Counted from the first letter of the stretch, positions 50,761-60,320 are shown. The stretch is 64,000 nucleotides of DNA from Paenibacillus sp. HWE-109 (GCF_022163125.1 NZ_CP091881.1:2852001-2916000); one strand, 5' to 3'. Notes: generated by a model not told the origin, from the letters alone. Translations and numbers: made by a program.

Positions 50761-52982
50761 ATGAAGAAAACGTTATTTAATCGGTTGCTGCTATCTTATA
50801 TGCCGATTTTTATTATCGTGGTCACGTTTACATTTTTCGTGTTTTTTCAGATGCTGAGCGAGCAAAGCCGCAAAGAGGCGCTTAACGCCAACAAAATGCT
50901 GTCCTTACAGGCGATGCGTCTCATTGACACCTCCCTGAAAGCGATTGACAACATGGTGATGATTGAAACAATTAACAATAAGGAATTAAGCGATTTCTTC
51001 AATAATGAAGCGAAAGACAACATGTACGTCAACATCAGCGCGGTAAAAAAATGCTGGATATGATCTCCTCGTATCCCATGATCGATTCGATCTATTTGGT
51101 GCGCTTCGAAGACAATTTTGTGCTTAGCAATGCAACAAGCGATCAAATTAGTAACTATAGGGATGAGCCGTTTATTAAAAAGGCCATGGACCCGCTCGTG
51201 TCCAAGCAATGGTCGGGCGTAAGAAACTTCGAGCAATTCACGGTGAAAGGCAGCAAATCTGTTGTCAGTCTTGTGCGGGGTGCGCCATTCATTACCGGTG
51301 AAAAAGGGTTGATCGTCATCAATGTGGCGACCGATTCTTTGCAGAACAGCATCACTGACCTGTACGATGCGAAGACAAGTTATATCGGAATTCGGGACGC
51401 CGTGGGTCATGCGTTGTTTAGCGGCTCGAGCACGAATGAGCAGACAAAGATTTTCTCCAATTATGTCTCGAGCTATACCGGTTGGTCGTACCAAAGCGGA
51501 CTTGTCAAGGGCAAAGTGTTCCATGTCATTTCTTCGCTGTACAACGTCTGGTTTATTATCGGAATTGCGATGATTGTGGTCGGATTAGCCTGGATGCTTT
51601 ATGTGACCAGACGCAATTCAAGGCCGCTGGAACAGATCGCGGCTCGTATCCGCGATTACCGTCTTCCGTTGTCCAAGGAGGGGGGAGATGAGTTTTCGTT
51701 CATCGAATCGGCTTTGTCCAATATTATTGAGCAATCGAATCAATATCAGCAAAAGCATGAAGAAGACAGACATCTGCGGATGAGGTACTTATTCCACCAG
51801 CTCATCGAAGGCGACACGGGGTTAACCCATGACGAATGGAAGAAAGAAGCCAGCATTCTCCAGCTTCCGTACGCTTTTGACAGTCAAGCGGTGCTAGTGA
51901 TCGAAATCGATAAATATGGCGATTTCTGCTGCCAATACACGCGCAGAGACCAGAATCTTCTTAAATTCGCGCTGCGCTGCGTCATTCAGGAGATGGCTCC
52001 GAAGTATGAGATCGTACTTTGGGCAGAGTGGACCTCGGCATTTCAGCTCAGCGTCATGGTGTTCATCGCTAGCGAGGATGAAGGCAAATCTTCCGTGATC
52101 CTCGAGCTTTTTGAGAACGTTCGTTTGTGGTCGCAGGATAACTTGAAGTTTACGATAACGGTTGGCATTGGTGAGCAGGTCACAGAACTTTCTAGCGTAG
52201 CCCATTCGTACAAAGAGGCGCTTAGGGCGCTTAAATACAAAATTGTGCTAGGAGAGAACCGGCTCATTACAAGCGAACACATCACTAACCAGGGTCAAGT
52301 TGAGGTATTCTCGCATTTGAATGCAATCCGATCCATCATCCAGTCGTTTCGACTTCTAGAAGACGAATGGAGGACGAAGTACGACGAACTCTTTAGTGAA
52401 ATGAAACTGGGTTTGTTGACGAAAGATGAAATTACGAATTTGATGAATTATTTAATTTATTATTTGGGACGCGAAATGGCGGGTATGACGAAGGAATTTC
52501 AAGAGATCTGGACCACGGATGGTCTGCCGAAGCTCAGTAAAGTCATCGATGAATCCCATTCCCTCGAACAAATGCGGGAAGAGTCATCGACCTTGCTGAA
52601 TAGCCTGTTCACGGGTATGCAGGAAGCGCAGGACAGACGTCTACATGGAGCTACGATACGCGACATGCGGAAATTCATCGAAGAAGAGTATGCGAATCCG
52701 AATATGTCGCTCGAATATTTGAGTTCGACTTTCAATATTAATAGCAAGTATGTAAGCAAACTGTTCAAGGAAGAAACCGGACAGAAATTCGTCGACTTCC
52801 TGATTGATATCCGCCTGCAGGCTGCACAGCGCCTCCTTAAGGAAACGCAAGCGACTATACAGGAGATCGCTGAAAAGGTCGGTTATACAAGCGCGATCTC
52901 ATTCAGCCGTGTGTTTAAGAAAGTGATTGGCAGCTCCCCCAGCGAATTCCGCGAAGAAGCGGCGCGCAGGCAGCAGGGGTGA
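50761..52982 (+). pseudogene. Frameshifted membrane AraC sensor-regulator
   Basis: A full-length regulator (~740 residues) interrupted in a run of seven A's at 51045-51051. Frame 1 (ATG 50761, GGAGGC upstream) gives the first TM and ...NISAVKKCWI then stops at 51061; the continuation from ATG 51051 is MLDMISSYPMIDSIYLVRFE and runs to 52982. Eight A's would read AVKKMLDM and join the frames. Layout: TM1, extracellular cache-like region, TM2 (VWFIIGIAMIVVGLAWMLYV), HAMP-like link, a YesN-like middle, and the C-terminal HTH (EEYANPNMSLEYLSSTFNIN; TIQEIAEKVGYTSAISFSRV). It probably controls the transport/fucosidase genes downstream. A real mutation, slippage decoding or a sequencing error are all possible. 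Confidence 0.8.
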
Positions 52983-53053
52983 ATTGGGTTTGATTCCAAG
53001 CGGCAGGGGAAACAGGTATTGGAAAGAATAAGTGATGAGGGAGTGTGTGTTCG

Positions 53054-54016
53054 TTGGAAAAGAAGCTGAAATTTCGTGAGGATGGAACATTCGTCATCGT
53101 GCAGTTTTCCGATGTGGAGTTTATTGACGCTGAGGATCGGGATCCCGAGACGCCACTCCTCGATTCGATAACGAAGGCGACGATGGAACGGATCATCGCC
53201 ATTGAGCAGCCGGATCTTGTTGTGTTTGCAGGTGACGTGACGGCAAGCGAGAGATGCAAAGACCCGCTTCAATCGTTCCGCAGCGCGGTCGCTGTAGCAG
53301 AAGAAAACCGCGTGCCATGGGCGGCGGTGTTTGGCAATCATGACTCGGAAGGAAACTTGCCGCGAAATCGCATGCACGAAGAGCAGCTGCTTCAAGCATA
53401 TTGCGTTGCCAAAGCGGATCCTCCGGGGTTGAGCGGAGCGGGTAATTATGTGCTGACGGTTGACGATCCGACAGGAAATGCGGCAGCTTCGTTGTTTTTC
53501 CTCGATAGCGGTGATTACTCGCAGATTAGTGCCATAGGCGGGTACGACTGGATTCGCCGCGATCAAATCGAGTGGTATGCAGCCGAATCTCGGCAATTGG
53601 CCGAGCGGAATGGCGGGATGCCTTTGCCTGCTCTGGCATTTTTCCATATCCCGCTGCCGGAATACGATGAAGTGTGGAGAACGAAAGTGTGCGAGGGCCA
53701 TTGCAACGACTGGATCAGCTCACCGCGAGTAAACTCCGGCATGTTCGCTGCAATGGCGGAAATGGGCGACGTCATGGGCACGTTTGTCGGTCATGATCAC
53801 GCAAACGATTATAGCGGGACGCTGCATGGCATCCGTCTTAGCTACGGACGGTCAACGCGTTATGTTAGCTACGAAGAAGGTGTGCGCAAGGACAAGTTTC
53901 CGACTGGCGCAAGAGTCATTCGCTTAACAGCGGGTGAGCGGCAGTTCGAAACATGGATCCGCCAGCGCGATGGTCTCGTTGCAGAATTGCCGGTGCACGA
54001 GCCGGACGCTCATTAG
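53054..54016 (+). CDS. Calcineurin-like metallophosphoesterase
   Basis: 320 residues from TTG 53054 (GAGGGAG 10 nt upstream; in-frame GTG 53045 is too close to it). Metallophosphoesterase motifs: QFSDVEF (variant of D-x-H), LVVFAGDVT (GD), VFGNHDSEG (GNHD), LAFFHIPLPEY (H) and GTFVGHDHANDY (GHxH). It resembles the YkuE/Dcr2-type extracellular or cytosolic phosphodiesterases. The first site reads Asp-Val-Glu instead of Asp-x-His, so metal 1 binding may be weaker. No signal peptide. It follows the regulator by 71 bp and may belong to the sugar locus. Confidence 0.85.
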   Translation: MEKKLKFREDGTFVIVQFSDVEFIDAEDRDPETPLLDSITKATMERIIAIEQPDLVVFAGDVTASERCKDPLQSFRSAVAVAEENRVPWAAVFGNHDSEGNLPRNRMHEEQLLQAYCVAKADPPGLSGAGNYVLTVDDPTGNAAASLFFLDSGDYSQISAIGGYDWIRRDQIEWYAAESRQLAERNGGMPLPALAFFHIPLPEYDEVWRTKVCEGHCNDWISSPRVNSGMFAAMAEMGDVMGTFVGHDHANDYSGTLHGIRLSYGRSTRYVSYEEGVRKDKFPTGARVIRLTAGERQFETWIRQRDGLVAELPVHEPDAH

Positions 54017-54064
54017 GACAGGCGCGGTGCCGGGACTGTGGCTGACGAGGGGGAAGAAACGGAG

Positions 54065-54103
54065 AAAGCCGCAAGGTTCATAATTGGACCTTGCGGCTTT
54101 TTG
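54065..54103 (+). terminator. Strong terminator after the phosphoesterase gene
   Basis: AAAGCCGCAAGGT (54065-54077) pairs exactly with ACCTTGCGGCTTT (54088-54100), with T's after. It separates the regulator/phosphoesterase transcript from the transport operon. In the rest of the gap up to 54321 I see nothing but likely promoter space. Confidence 0.9.
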
Positions 54104-54321
54104 TCTTTTCGATACAACATTCAATGAATTTCGCGAAGAAGCCGCTTGCGGTAAGAGCCGGTGAATTTGGTTCGGCGGTAGAAAATGGTTTGCAAAGAGT
54201 TTTTTCAGCATATGCGAAAACGGTTAAGCCCACGATTCTTGTTTCTTGCGGCTATTGGTTGACGCAGTCTAATATGGAGATGTGATTGAGCCGTCAGTTC
54301 AGACGAAAGGAGAAGGAGCAT

Positions 54322-55317
54322 ATGTCAAACATCCACAAGGAATTGGGAGCGCCAGTTCCTTCTGGGCATAACAAGCCCTATCAAGCGGCTTCGGCCGCCA
54401 GCAAATCATCCTTACAATTAATTAGGAAAAAGATGAAGCGTCACTGGCAGTTGTATCTGGTTATAGTACTACCGATGCTGTATTTAGTTATTTTCAAATA
54501 TATCCCTATGGCAGGTGTCGTCATTGCGTTCAAGGACTACAACGTCATCAAAGGCATTTGGGGCAGCCCTTGGGTAGGTTTGGAATATTTTAAACAGTTT
54601 TTCGAATCGCCGAATTTCTGGCTGTATATGAAGAACACGCTTGGCATCAGTGTGTATGGTTTGCTTGTTGGATTTCCAGCTCCAATCCTGTTAGCCTTGG
54701 CATTGAATGAGATACGCAACGGCTTCTTCAAAAGCAGCGTGCAAATGATTACTTACGCACCTTACTTTATATCAACCGTTATCATGGTTTCTATTCTTAT
54801 CGTAACCTTGTCACCTAACGTTGGAATTATTAGCAAGTTTATGCACATGCTTGGCGTAGAAAACACGAATTTCATGGGCATTCCAAGCTTGTTCAAATCG
54901 ATTTATGTCTGGTCGGATGTATGGCAATATACAGGTTACGGGGCTATTATTTACATAGCTGCCTTGGCAGGGGTTAACCCTGAACTGTATGAATCGGCCA
55001 AAGTAGATGGTGCGTCCCGGTTGCAGAAAATTGTCAATATTGATATTCCGAGTCTTATCCCGGTGTCTATCATTCTGCTCATATTGAATATGGGAAACAT
55101 CATGAAGATAGGCTTCGAGAAGGTCTATCTGATGCAAAATCCCCTAAATGTCAGCACGTCAGAGGTCATTTCGACCTATGTCTATAAGGTAGGCCTGCTC
55201 AGCTCCAACTTCAGCTTTTCTGCTTCCATTGGGTTATTCAACTCCGTAATCAACCTGATGCTTCTCGTGGGTGTCAACTACTTGGCCAAGAAGTTATCCA
55301 ATTCGAGTTTGTGGTAG
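54322..55317 (+). CDS. Sugar ABC permease, LplB type
   Basis: 331 residues from ATG 54322 (AGAAGGAG upstream). Six membrane helices after a soluble N-terminal tail (~45 residues). YLVIVLPMLYLVIFKYIPMA, GVVIAFKDYNVIKGIWGSPW, FLALALNEI-like LLALALNEIRNGFFKSSVQM, and the EAA loop YESAKVDGASRLQKIVNIDI. It forms the first permease of an oligosaccharide importer with the next gene; the ATPase (MsmX type) must come from elsewhere. Confidence 0.93.
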   Translation: MSNIHKELGAPVPSGHNKPYQAASAASKSSLQLIRKKMKRHWQLYLVIVLPMLYLVIFKYIPMAGVVIAFKDYNVIKGIWGSPWVGLEYFKQFFESPNFWLYMKNTLGISVYGLLVGFPAPILLALALNEIRNGFFKSSVQMITYAPYFISTVIMVSILIVTLSPNVGIISKFMHMLGVENTNFMGIPSLFKSIYVWSDVWQYTGYGAIIYIAALAGVNPELYESAKVDGASRLQKIVNIDIPSLIPVSIILLILNMGNIMKIGFEKVYLMQNPLNVSTSEVISTYVYKVGLLSSNFSFSASIGLFNSVINLMLLVGVNYLAKKLSNSSLW

Positions 55318-55329
55318 GGAGGTTCATCT

Positions 55330-56229
55330 ATGTTTAAGGCGTCAAAGATACGGGAATCGCAAGGCGACCGATTGTTTTTAGTCGGTATCTACATTTTTTT
55401 GAGCTTAGTGTTGATAATCGTCCTGTTTCCACTCATTTTTATCATCTCTTCATCGTTCAGCTCGCCGCAAGCCGTCGTATCTGGCAAAGTGTGGCTGTTT
55501 CCAGTAGACGTTACGCTCGAAGGCTATAAAGCGGTGTTCCGCAATCCGCAAATCGTCTCTGGGTACTTGAATTCGCTTTTTTACGCGGTAGTTGGTACAG
55601 CTGTTAACGTCGTTTTGACCGTTATGCTTGCCTATCCGATCGCTAGAAAAACGTTCTTCGGCCGAAATGCCATCATGGTGCTTCTGGTCATTACGATGAT
55701 GTTCGACGGTGGGCTTATCCCTTTCTATCTCGTTGTGAAAAGCCTGCACATCCTCGACACGCGTTGGGCGATGATTCTACCGGGAGCGATGGCGGTGTTT
55801 CAAGTGATTATCGCTCGCACTTTTTTCCAGACTTCGATTCCCGACGAGATCGCGGAGGCAGCTGAACTCGATGGCTGCAGCGATCTACGATTCATTACGA
55901 GCGTCGTCATTCCTCTCTCTAAGCCGATTCTGGCTGTACTAACGCTGATGTATGCGGTCGGCCATTGGAACGCTTACTTTGATGCTTTGATTTTCCTGAA
56001 ATCGCCGGATTTGTTCCCGCTCCAGATCGTGCTGCGCAACATACTTATTCTGAACACAATAGATCCGACCATGGTTTCCAAAGTGGATCAGATGTTGGCT
56101 CAGCAAGGTTTGAAGGACTTGCTCAAGTATTCACTAATCGTTGTTGCGAGCGCACCCGTCCTGATCATTTATCCATTCGTGCAAAAGTATTTTGTGAAGG
56201 GCGTCATGATCGGTTCATTGAAAGGATAA
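55330..56229 (+). CDS. Sugar ABC permease, LplC type
   Basis: 299 residues, six membrane helices; GGGAGG before ATG, 12 bp after the first permease. ISSSFSSPQAVVSGKVWLFP, LMLAYPIARKTFFGRNA-like VMLAYPIARKTFFGRNAIMV, MMFDGGLIPFYLVVKSLHIL, and EAA loop EIAEAAELDGCSDLRFITSV. It completes the membrane part of the importer. Nothing unusual. Confidence 0.93.
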   Translation: MFKASKIRESQGDRLFLVGIYIFLSLVLIIVLFPLIFIISSSFSSPQAVVSGKVWLFPVDVTLEGYKAVFRNPQIVSGYLNSLFYAVVGTAVNVVLTVMLAYPIARKTFFGRNAIMVLLVITMMFDGGLIPFYLVVKSLHILDTRWAMILPGAMAVFQVIIARTFFQTSIPDEIAEAAELDGCSDLRFITSVVIPLSKPILAVLTLMYAVGHWNAYFDALIFLKSPDLFPLQIVLRNILILNTIDPTMVSKVDQMLAQQGLKDLLKYSLIVVASAPVLIIYPFVQKYFVKGVMIGSLKG

Positions 56230-56246
56230 CGTTTGGGAGGTACCTC

Positions 56247-56312
56247 ATGCTCAACCCTAAAGGAGGTGGTGCAGCAGCGGTGCAGCTTAGATCAGCTAGG
56301 ATTAATTTCTAA
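56247..56312 (+). CDS. 21-codon ORF between permease and binding-protein genes
   Basis: ATG 56247 has GGGAGG 6 nt upstream, as good a site as its neighbours. The peptide starts MLNPKGGGAAAVQLR and ends with SARINF. Its AAAGGAGG stretch (56262-56269) lies inside the ORF. It may be a small peptide, a leader that tunes the next gene, or chance. Low confidence as a protein. Confidence 0.3.
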   Translation: MLNPKGGGAAAVQLRSARINF

Positions 56313-56355
56313 CGTATAAATGACATGTTTTGATAAAATGGGAGGCGTCGACAAG

Positions 56356-58047
56356 ATGAAAAAGTGGAAAAAATCGTACACAGGCACATTGGGAGCTGCC
56401 CTCTGTTTCTCGCTCGTTTTGAGCGCATGCAGCACGGATTCGAGTAAACCTGCAGAAAACACACCTTCAGGCAGCGCACCGGTAGCAAGCGACGTATTTT
56501 CACCTGTTGGGCAATTTCCGATTGTCACCAAGCCTATGACGATCAAAATGTTTGCACCGCAGCTTGCCGTACTCGAGAATATGGAGACCAATTCTTTTAC
56601 GAAATACCTCCAGGACAAGACCAATATTCAAATTAAATGGGATCTCGTACCAGATAAAGCACTTAACGACCGCAAACAGCTAATGCTGGCAAGCGGCGAT
56701 TATCCCGAAGTGATTTTGCAAGGGAGCTTAACCAAAGAAGAGCAGATGAAGTACGGCAAACAAGGCGTGTTTATTCCTCTGAACGATTTGATTGATAAGT
56801 ATATGCCTAACTTCAAGAAAGCCATGGCTGAACTGCCTTACTTGAAAAGTTCGATCACGACGCCAGATGGCAACATTTATGCACTTCCGCAAGTAAACGA
56901 GTGCTATCACTGCAACTATGCCCAGAAAATGTGGATTAACCAGTCTTGGTTGGATAAGCTTGGGCTGAAAATGCCAACAACGACAGACGAGTTTTACGAA
57001 GTGCTGAAAGCTTTTAAAGAAAGAGATCCGAACGGCAACGGTAAAAAAGACGAAATTCCGCTTACCGGCTCCGATGATATGTGGGCAGGGAACGTCGCAT
57101 CCTTCTTGATGAATGCATTCATCGTCGACGACCAAGTGGACAAAGACAGCGGGACTTTCCTCCAGTTAAAAGACGGCAAGGTGGCGCTAGCAGCCAACAA
57201 AGCAGAATGGAAGCAGGGATTGCTGTACCTGAACAAGCTCTATAAGGAAGGTCTGATCGATCCGGCGTCTTTCACACAAAACTCCGATGCGATTCAGCAG
57301 CTAGGCAACCGCCAGGACGCAAACGTGATGGGTAGTATCACCACTGCTCTGATCAGTTACGCGCATTCCCCTGATGAGAAGCACCCGCGCCACAAAGAGT
57401 ATGTCACCGTACCTCCGCTCAAAGGACCGAACGGCGTGCAGCAAGCCGGATATTTTGCAGGAGTGGGCAACTCGCAAATGGCTATTACGAACAAAGCGAC
57501 AAAAGAACAGCAAATTGCTGCGATCCGCATGGCCGACTACTTGTACACGGAAGAAGCGATTGTGCTTGAAGAACGCGGTCTGGAAGGCAAAGGATGGCGC
57601 AAAGCGAAGGACGGTGAACTGGATATGAACGGCAAGCAAGCGAAATATGCGATTATTCCTGATGTTGAAACCAAAACGACATATAACGACCGTTGGGATC
57701 AGCTCGGCCCGTCACTCCGCACGTACCAATATCGCGATTCTTGGGCAGCTCTGCAAAATCCGCTGGCCGAAGGCGCATACGAGGTGCGTCTGAAGCGCGA
57801 ATCGGCCAAATATGAACCATTCCAATCGAAGCAGAATTATCCATCCAACGTGTTCATCGCATTAGAAGACGCACAAGTTGCGGCTCAACTGAAAACGTCA
57901 ATCCGCGATTACGTCAAGTCCAACATGGCGCAGTTTATAACGGGAAGCAAAGACATCGAGAAAGAGTGGGATAGCTATGTCAAAGGGTTCGATGGCCTGC
58001 AGCTCGGCAAATATATTGAAATCTATCAAAAGGCAGTTGCCAAATAG
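56356..58047 (+). CDS. Extracellular sugar-binding lipoprotein (LplA-like)
   Basis: 563 residues from ATG 56356 (GGGAGG 10 nt upstream). Signal peptide with lipobox LVLSAC (~Cys22). Large binding-protein family of the Lpl group: PMTIKMFAPQLAVLENMETN, DKTNIQIKWDLVPDKALNDR, LMLASGDYPEVILQGSLTK, GNIYALPQVNECYHCNYAQK, MWINQSWLDKLGLKMPTTTD and the calcium-loop-like DPNGNGKKDEIPLTG. It supplies the LplB/C-type permeases upstream. A GH29 enzyme follows after 27 bp, so fucose-containing sugars are the probable cargo. Confidence 0.92.
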   Translation: MKKWKKSYTGTLGAALCFSLVLSACSTDSSKPAENTPSGSAPVASDVFSPVGQFPIVTKPMTIKMFAPQLAVLENMETNSFTKYLQDKTNIQIKWDLVPDKALNDRKQLMLASGDYPEVILQGSLTKEEQMKYGKQGVFIPLNDLIDKYMPNFKKAMAELPYLKSSITTPDGNIYALPQVNECYHCNYAQKMWINQSWLDKLGLKMPTTTDEFYEVLKAFKERDPNGNGKKDEIPLTGSDDMWAGNVASFLMNAFIVDDQVDKDSGTFLQLKDGKVALAANKAEWKQGLLYLNKLYKEGLIDPASFTQNSDAIQQLGNRQDANVMGSITTALISYAHSPDEKHPRHKEYVTVPPLKGPNGVQQAGYFAGVGNSQMAITNKATKEQQIAAIRMADYLYTEEAIVLEERGLEGKGWRKAKDGELDMNGKQAKYAIIPDVETKTTYNDRWDQLGPSLRTYQYRDSWAALQNPLAEGAYEVRLKRESAKYEPFQSKQNYPSNVFIALEDAQVAAQLKTSIRDYVKSNMAQFITGSKDIEKEWDSYVKGFDGLQLGKYIEIYQKAVAK

Positions 58048-58074
58048 TCAATGGGACAAGAAAGGTCGGATCAT

Positions 58075-59334
58075 ATGGATCTTATTGAAAAGTTAACCCC
58101 CACAACCCGACAGCTTGCATTTCAAAGTTGGGAATTCGGATTGTTCGTTCATTTTGGACTGCGTACCTTTTATGAAGGATACGTCGATTTTGATGAAAGG
58201 CGCATGCATCCGGATGCTTTCAACCCTGAGCTTTTGGATTGCGAACAATGGATCCGAACGGCCAAAGAAGCGGGAATGAACTATGCCGTATTAACGGCAA
58301 AGCACCATGACGGTTTTTCCAATTGGCCTTCCCGTTACAGTCAATTTAGTGTGGCCGCTTCTCCGTGGAAGGAAGGGAAAGGGGATGTCATTCGCGAATT
58401 TGTGGATGCTTGCCGTAAATATGATGTGAAACCAGGCTTGTACTATTCTCCATTTGATGGTTCAGCCGATTTTTACACACAGGATGCGAAAGCTTACGAC
58501 GATTATTTCGTCAATCAAATTACCGAACTGCTAACGCAGTATGGAGAGATTGACATCCTATGGTTTGACGGTTGCGGCTCTGAAGGGCATTCGTATGATT
58601 GGAACCGGATTATCGGTGAAATTCGCCGCATGCAGCCTCATATCTTAATTTTTAACATGGGAGATCCAGATTTTCGGTGGGTTGGAAACGAGGACGGGAT
58701 TGCGCCTGTTCCCTGCTGGAATGTGGTTGATTCGACGGAGTTTTCGATTTTGACTGAGAAGAAGGAGCAGCTGGGTGATCGACTGTGGCTGCCTGCGGAG
58801 TGTGACGTCCAGATGCGGGGGAATTGGTTTTATAGCGATAGCGATGAACATACCCTGAAAAGTGTGGAAGAACTTATGGGCATTTATTATCATTCCGTTG
58901 GCAGGGGTGCAAATTTGCTCCTCAATATCGGGCCGGATCGCAACGGCTTGCTTCCGGAGAAAGACACGGAGCGGCTTCTGGAATTCGGTTCAGAAATTCG
59001 CAGGCATTGGGGCAGCCCATTCGCCACACTTGCGCAATGTGAAAGAAGAGGGAATGCCTGGGTATATGAGACTGAGGTGCCCCAGTTGCTTGACCAAATT
59101 GTCATCCAAGAGGATCTGACTGCCGGCGAACATGTAAGAAGTTTCAAGATTAGCATCGTTACCCAAAAGACGAGACGCTCTGTGACCATTTATGAGGGAC
59201 AGCATATCGGACATAAGGCAATTATTCGTGTCCCGACTATTCGAATTCGGGGCATAATCGTTGAAATCACGGAAAGTGATCAAGAGGCGGTACTGCAGGG
59301 ACTAAGCTTCCATCATGTTGGTGACAGGAGCTAG
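58075..59334 (+). CDS. GH29 alpha-L-fucosidase-like enzyme
   Basis: 419 residues from ATG 58075 (AAAGG about 10 nt upstream). GH29 barrel without signal peptide, so cytoplasmic: SWEFGLFVHFGLRTFYEGYV, MNYAVLTAKHHDGFSNWPSR (the K-H-H-D-G-F motif), KPGLYYSPFDGSADFY, and nucleophile Asp165 in DILWFDGCGSEG. LPAECDVQMRGNWFY and NLLLNIGPDRNGLLPEKD also match. The acid/base is variable in GH29 and not assigned. It would cut fucosides after import by the adjacent transporter. A short beta-rich C-terminal part follows the barrel. Confidence 0.92.
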   Translation: MDLIEKLTPTTRQLAFQSWEFGLFVHFGLRTFYEGYVDFDERRMHPDAFNPELLDCEQWIRTAKEAGMNYAVLTAKHHDGFSNWPSRYSQFSVAASPWKEGKGDVIREFVDACRKYDVKPGLYYSPFDGSADFYTQDAKAYDDYFVNQITELLTQYGEIDILWFDGCGSEGHSYDWNRIIGEIRRMQPHILIFNMGDPDFRWVGNEDGIAPVPCWNVVDSTEFSILTEKKEQLGDRLWLPAECDVQMRGNWFYSDSDEHTLKSVEELMGIYYHSVGRGANLLLNIGPDRNGLLPEKDTERLLEFGSEIRRHWGSPFATLAQCERRGNAWVYETEVPQLLDQIVIQEDLTAGEHVRSFKISIVTQKTRRSVTIYEGQHIGHKAIIRVPTIRIRGIIVEITESDQEAVLQGLSFHHVGDRS

Positions 59335-59371
59335 TCTGCCCGGTAAGACGAACAGCAGCTTGCAAAGGGCG

Positions 59372-59418
59372 AATACAGAGCATGGCGGGATAACCGCCGT
59401 TGCTCTGTATTTTTTTAT
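59372..59418 (+). terminator. Terminator of the transport/fucosidase operon
   Basis: AATACAGAGC (59372-59381) pairs with GCTCTGTATT (59402-59411); GGCGG pairs with CCGCC inside; seven T's follow. Confidence 0.9.
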
Positions 59419-59654
59419 GCCATCGAATCCACTTAGAAACCACACTGTATGATAAAACCGTCTGCGCGGTGAAACAGATCGGAGCACATAAGGCAGCGAA
59501 GATGCCACATGCGGCCAAGTAATTGTTTCCAATCTGAACACATCTTGCTCTGCGGGATTGGCAGTCGCGCCTCTGCGTCTACGAGGAATCGCGATCAAAG
59601 ATGATCATGGGAATATGATAGGTGGACTGGTTTGCGACTATTCTTGAAGGGCAG
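59419..59654. other. Intergenic DNA, nothing recognised
   Basis: No gene, promoter or repeat is convincing in these 236 bp. Open frames exist on the reverse strand without ribosome sites and with unfamiliar sequence. Confidence 0.4.
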
Positions 59655-59862
59655 CTAATGAACGGTAGGATGCTTATAGACAAGAAAATGGCCACTTTGG
59701 AGATTTAATGAACGGAGTTGGCGCTACCGAGCAAATTTTAGGCGGAAAGGTGTTCATTTTCTTGAAATAGAGCCTCTGGGATTCATTAGATTTTCAGAAT
59801 GAGCGAGTTTGGCTGAATAAAGGGCATTCAGTTCGTTAAGGGGCTTGGTTTTCCTCAAGGTC
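59655..59862. repeat. Dispersed repeat family B, copy 2
   Basis: About 208 bp matching 37564-37771 from CTAATGAAC to CTCAAGGT. Conserved blocks are GGAGATTTAATGAACGGAGT, TTGGCGCTACC, TTCATTAGATTTTCAGAATG and GTTCGTTA. It is in a gene-free place here, so it is not part of a gene. The same unit order and ~50-bp phasing is kept. Confidence 0.85.
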
Positions 59863-60084
59863 TGTTGGAGCTTACGCCAGTCTCCAGGCTTGGGATGTAA
59901 GCCAACTCAGCACGATGGAGTGGTTCGAGGCTGTGCGATGTGAACGTACTTATTTGTTTGAATGGCTGCAGGTTGGAGGTTTAAACAAGCTATTTGGCAG
60001 AATGAGATTCTCTAGCTTTGCAATCGCGCGGAGATAAGGGAACATGAATCCGGATACTAGCAATATTGTCAGGATAGCGAGTTT
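59863..60084. other. Intergenic DNA with a possible coding relic
   Basis: Between repeats B and A one rightward frame (about 59868-60037) reads ...AYASLQAWDVSQLSTMEWFE and then LFEWLQVGGLNKLFGRMRFS. It has no ribosome site and I do not recognise it; it may be a gene fragment or chance. Confidence 0.25.
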
Positions 60085-60320
60085 GAGGGAACTACAGGGC
60101 GCTATCATTCTGAAAACCGCGATATTCCATGCCAGAGGGAACTACGATCCGCTATGTCACCATTTCCCAGTTGGAATCAGCAGTTTCTACTTAAATAGCG
60201 GATCTCAGTTCCCTTTCACGCTACATTTACCCAAGTTCCCGCCATATAGGGGATCATAGTTCCTTTTCATACAATACTCTCTGTCATTGCAAAGCCCAAA
60301 GGGAACCAGGATCCGCTAGT
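60085..60320. repeat. Dispersed repeat family A, copy 3
   Basis: Direct units GGGAACTA at 60087 and 60137 (50 bp apart); inverted units AGTTCCC at 60207 and AGTTCC at 60258 (51 bp apart); tail CCCAAAGGGAAC at 60295-60306. The order, spacing and total length match copy 1 at 6523-6742, with many changes between units. The first unit here carries the CAGGGCGCTAT variant seen in copy 2; the second has the GATCCGCTAT variant of copy 1. Confidence 0.82.
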
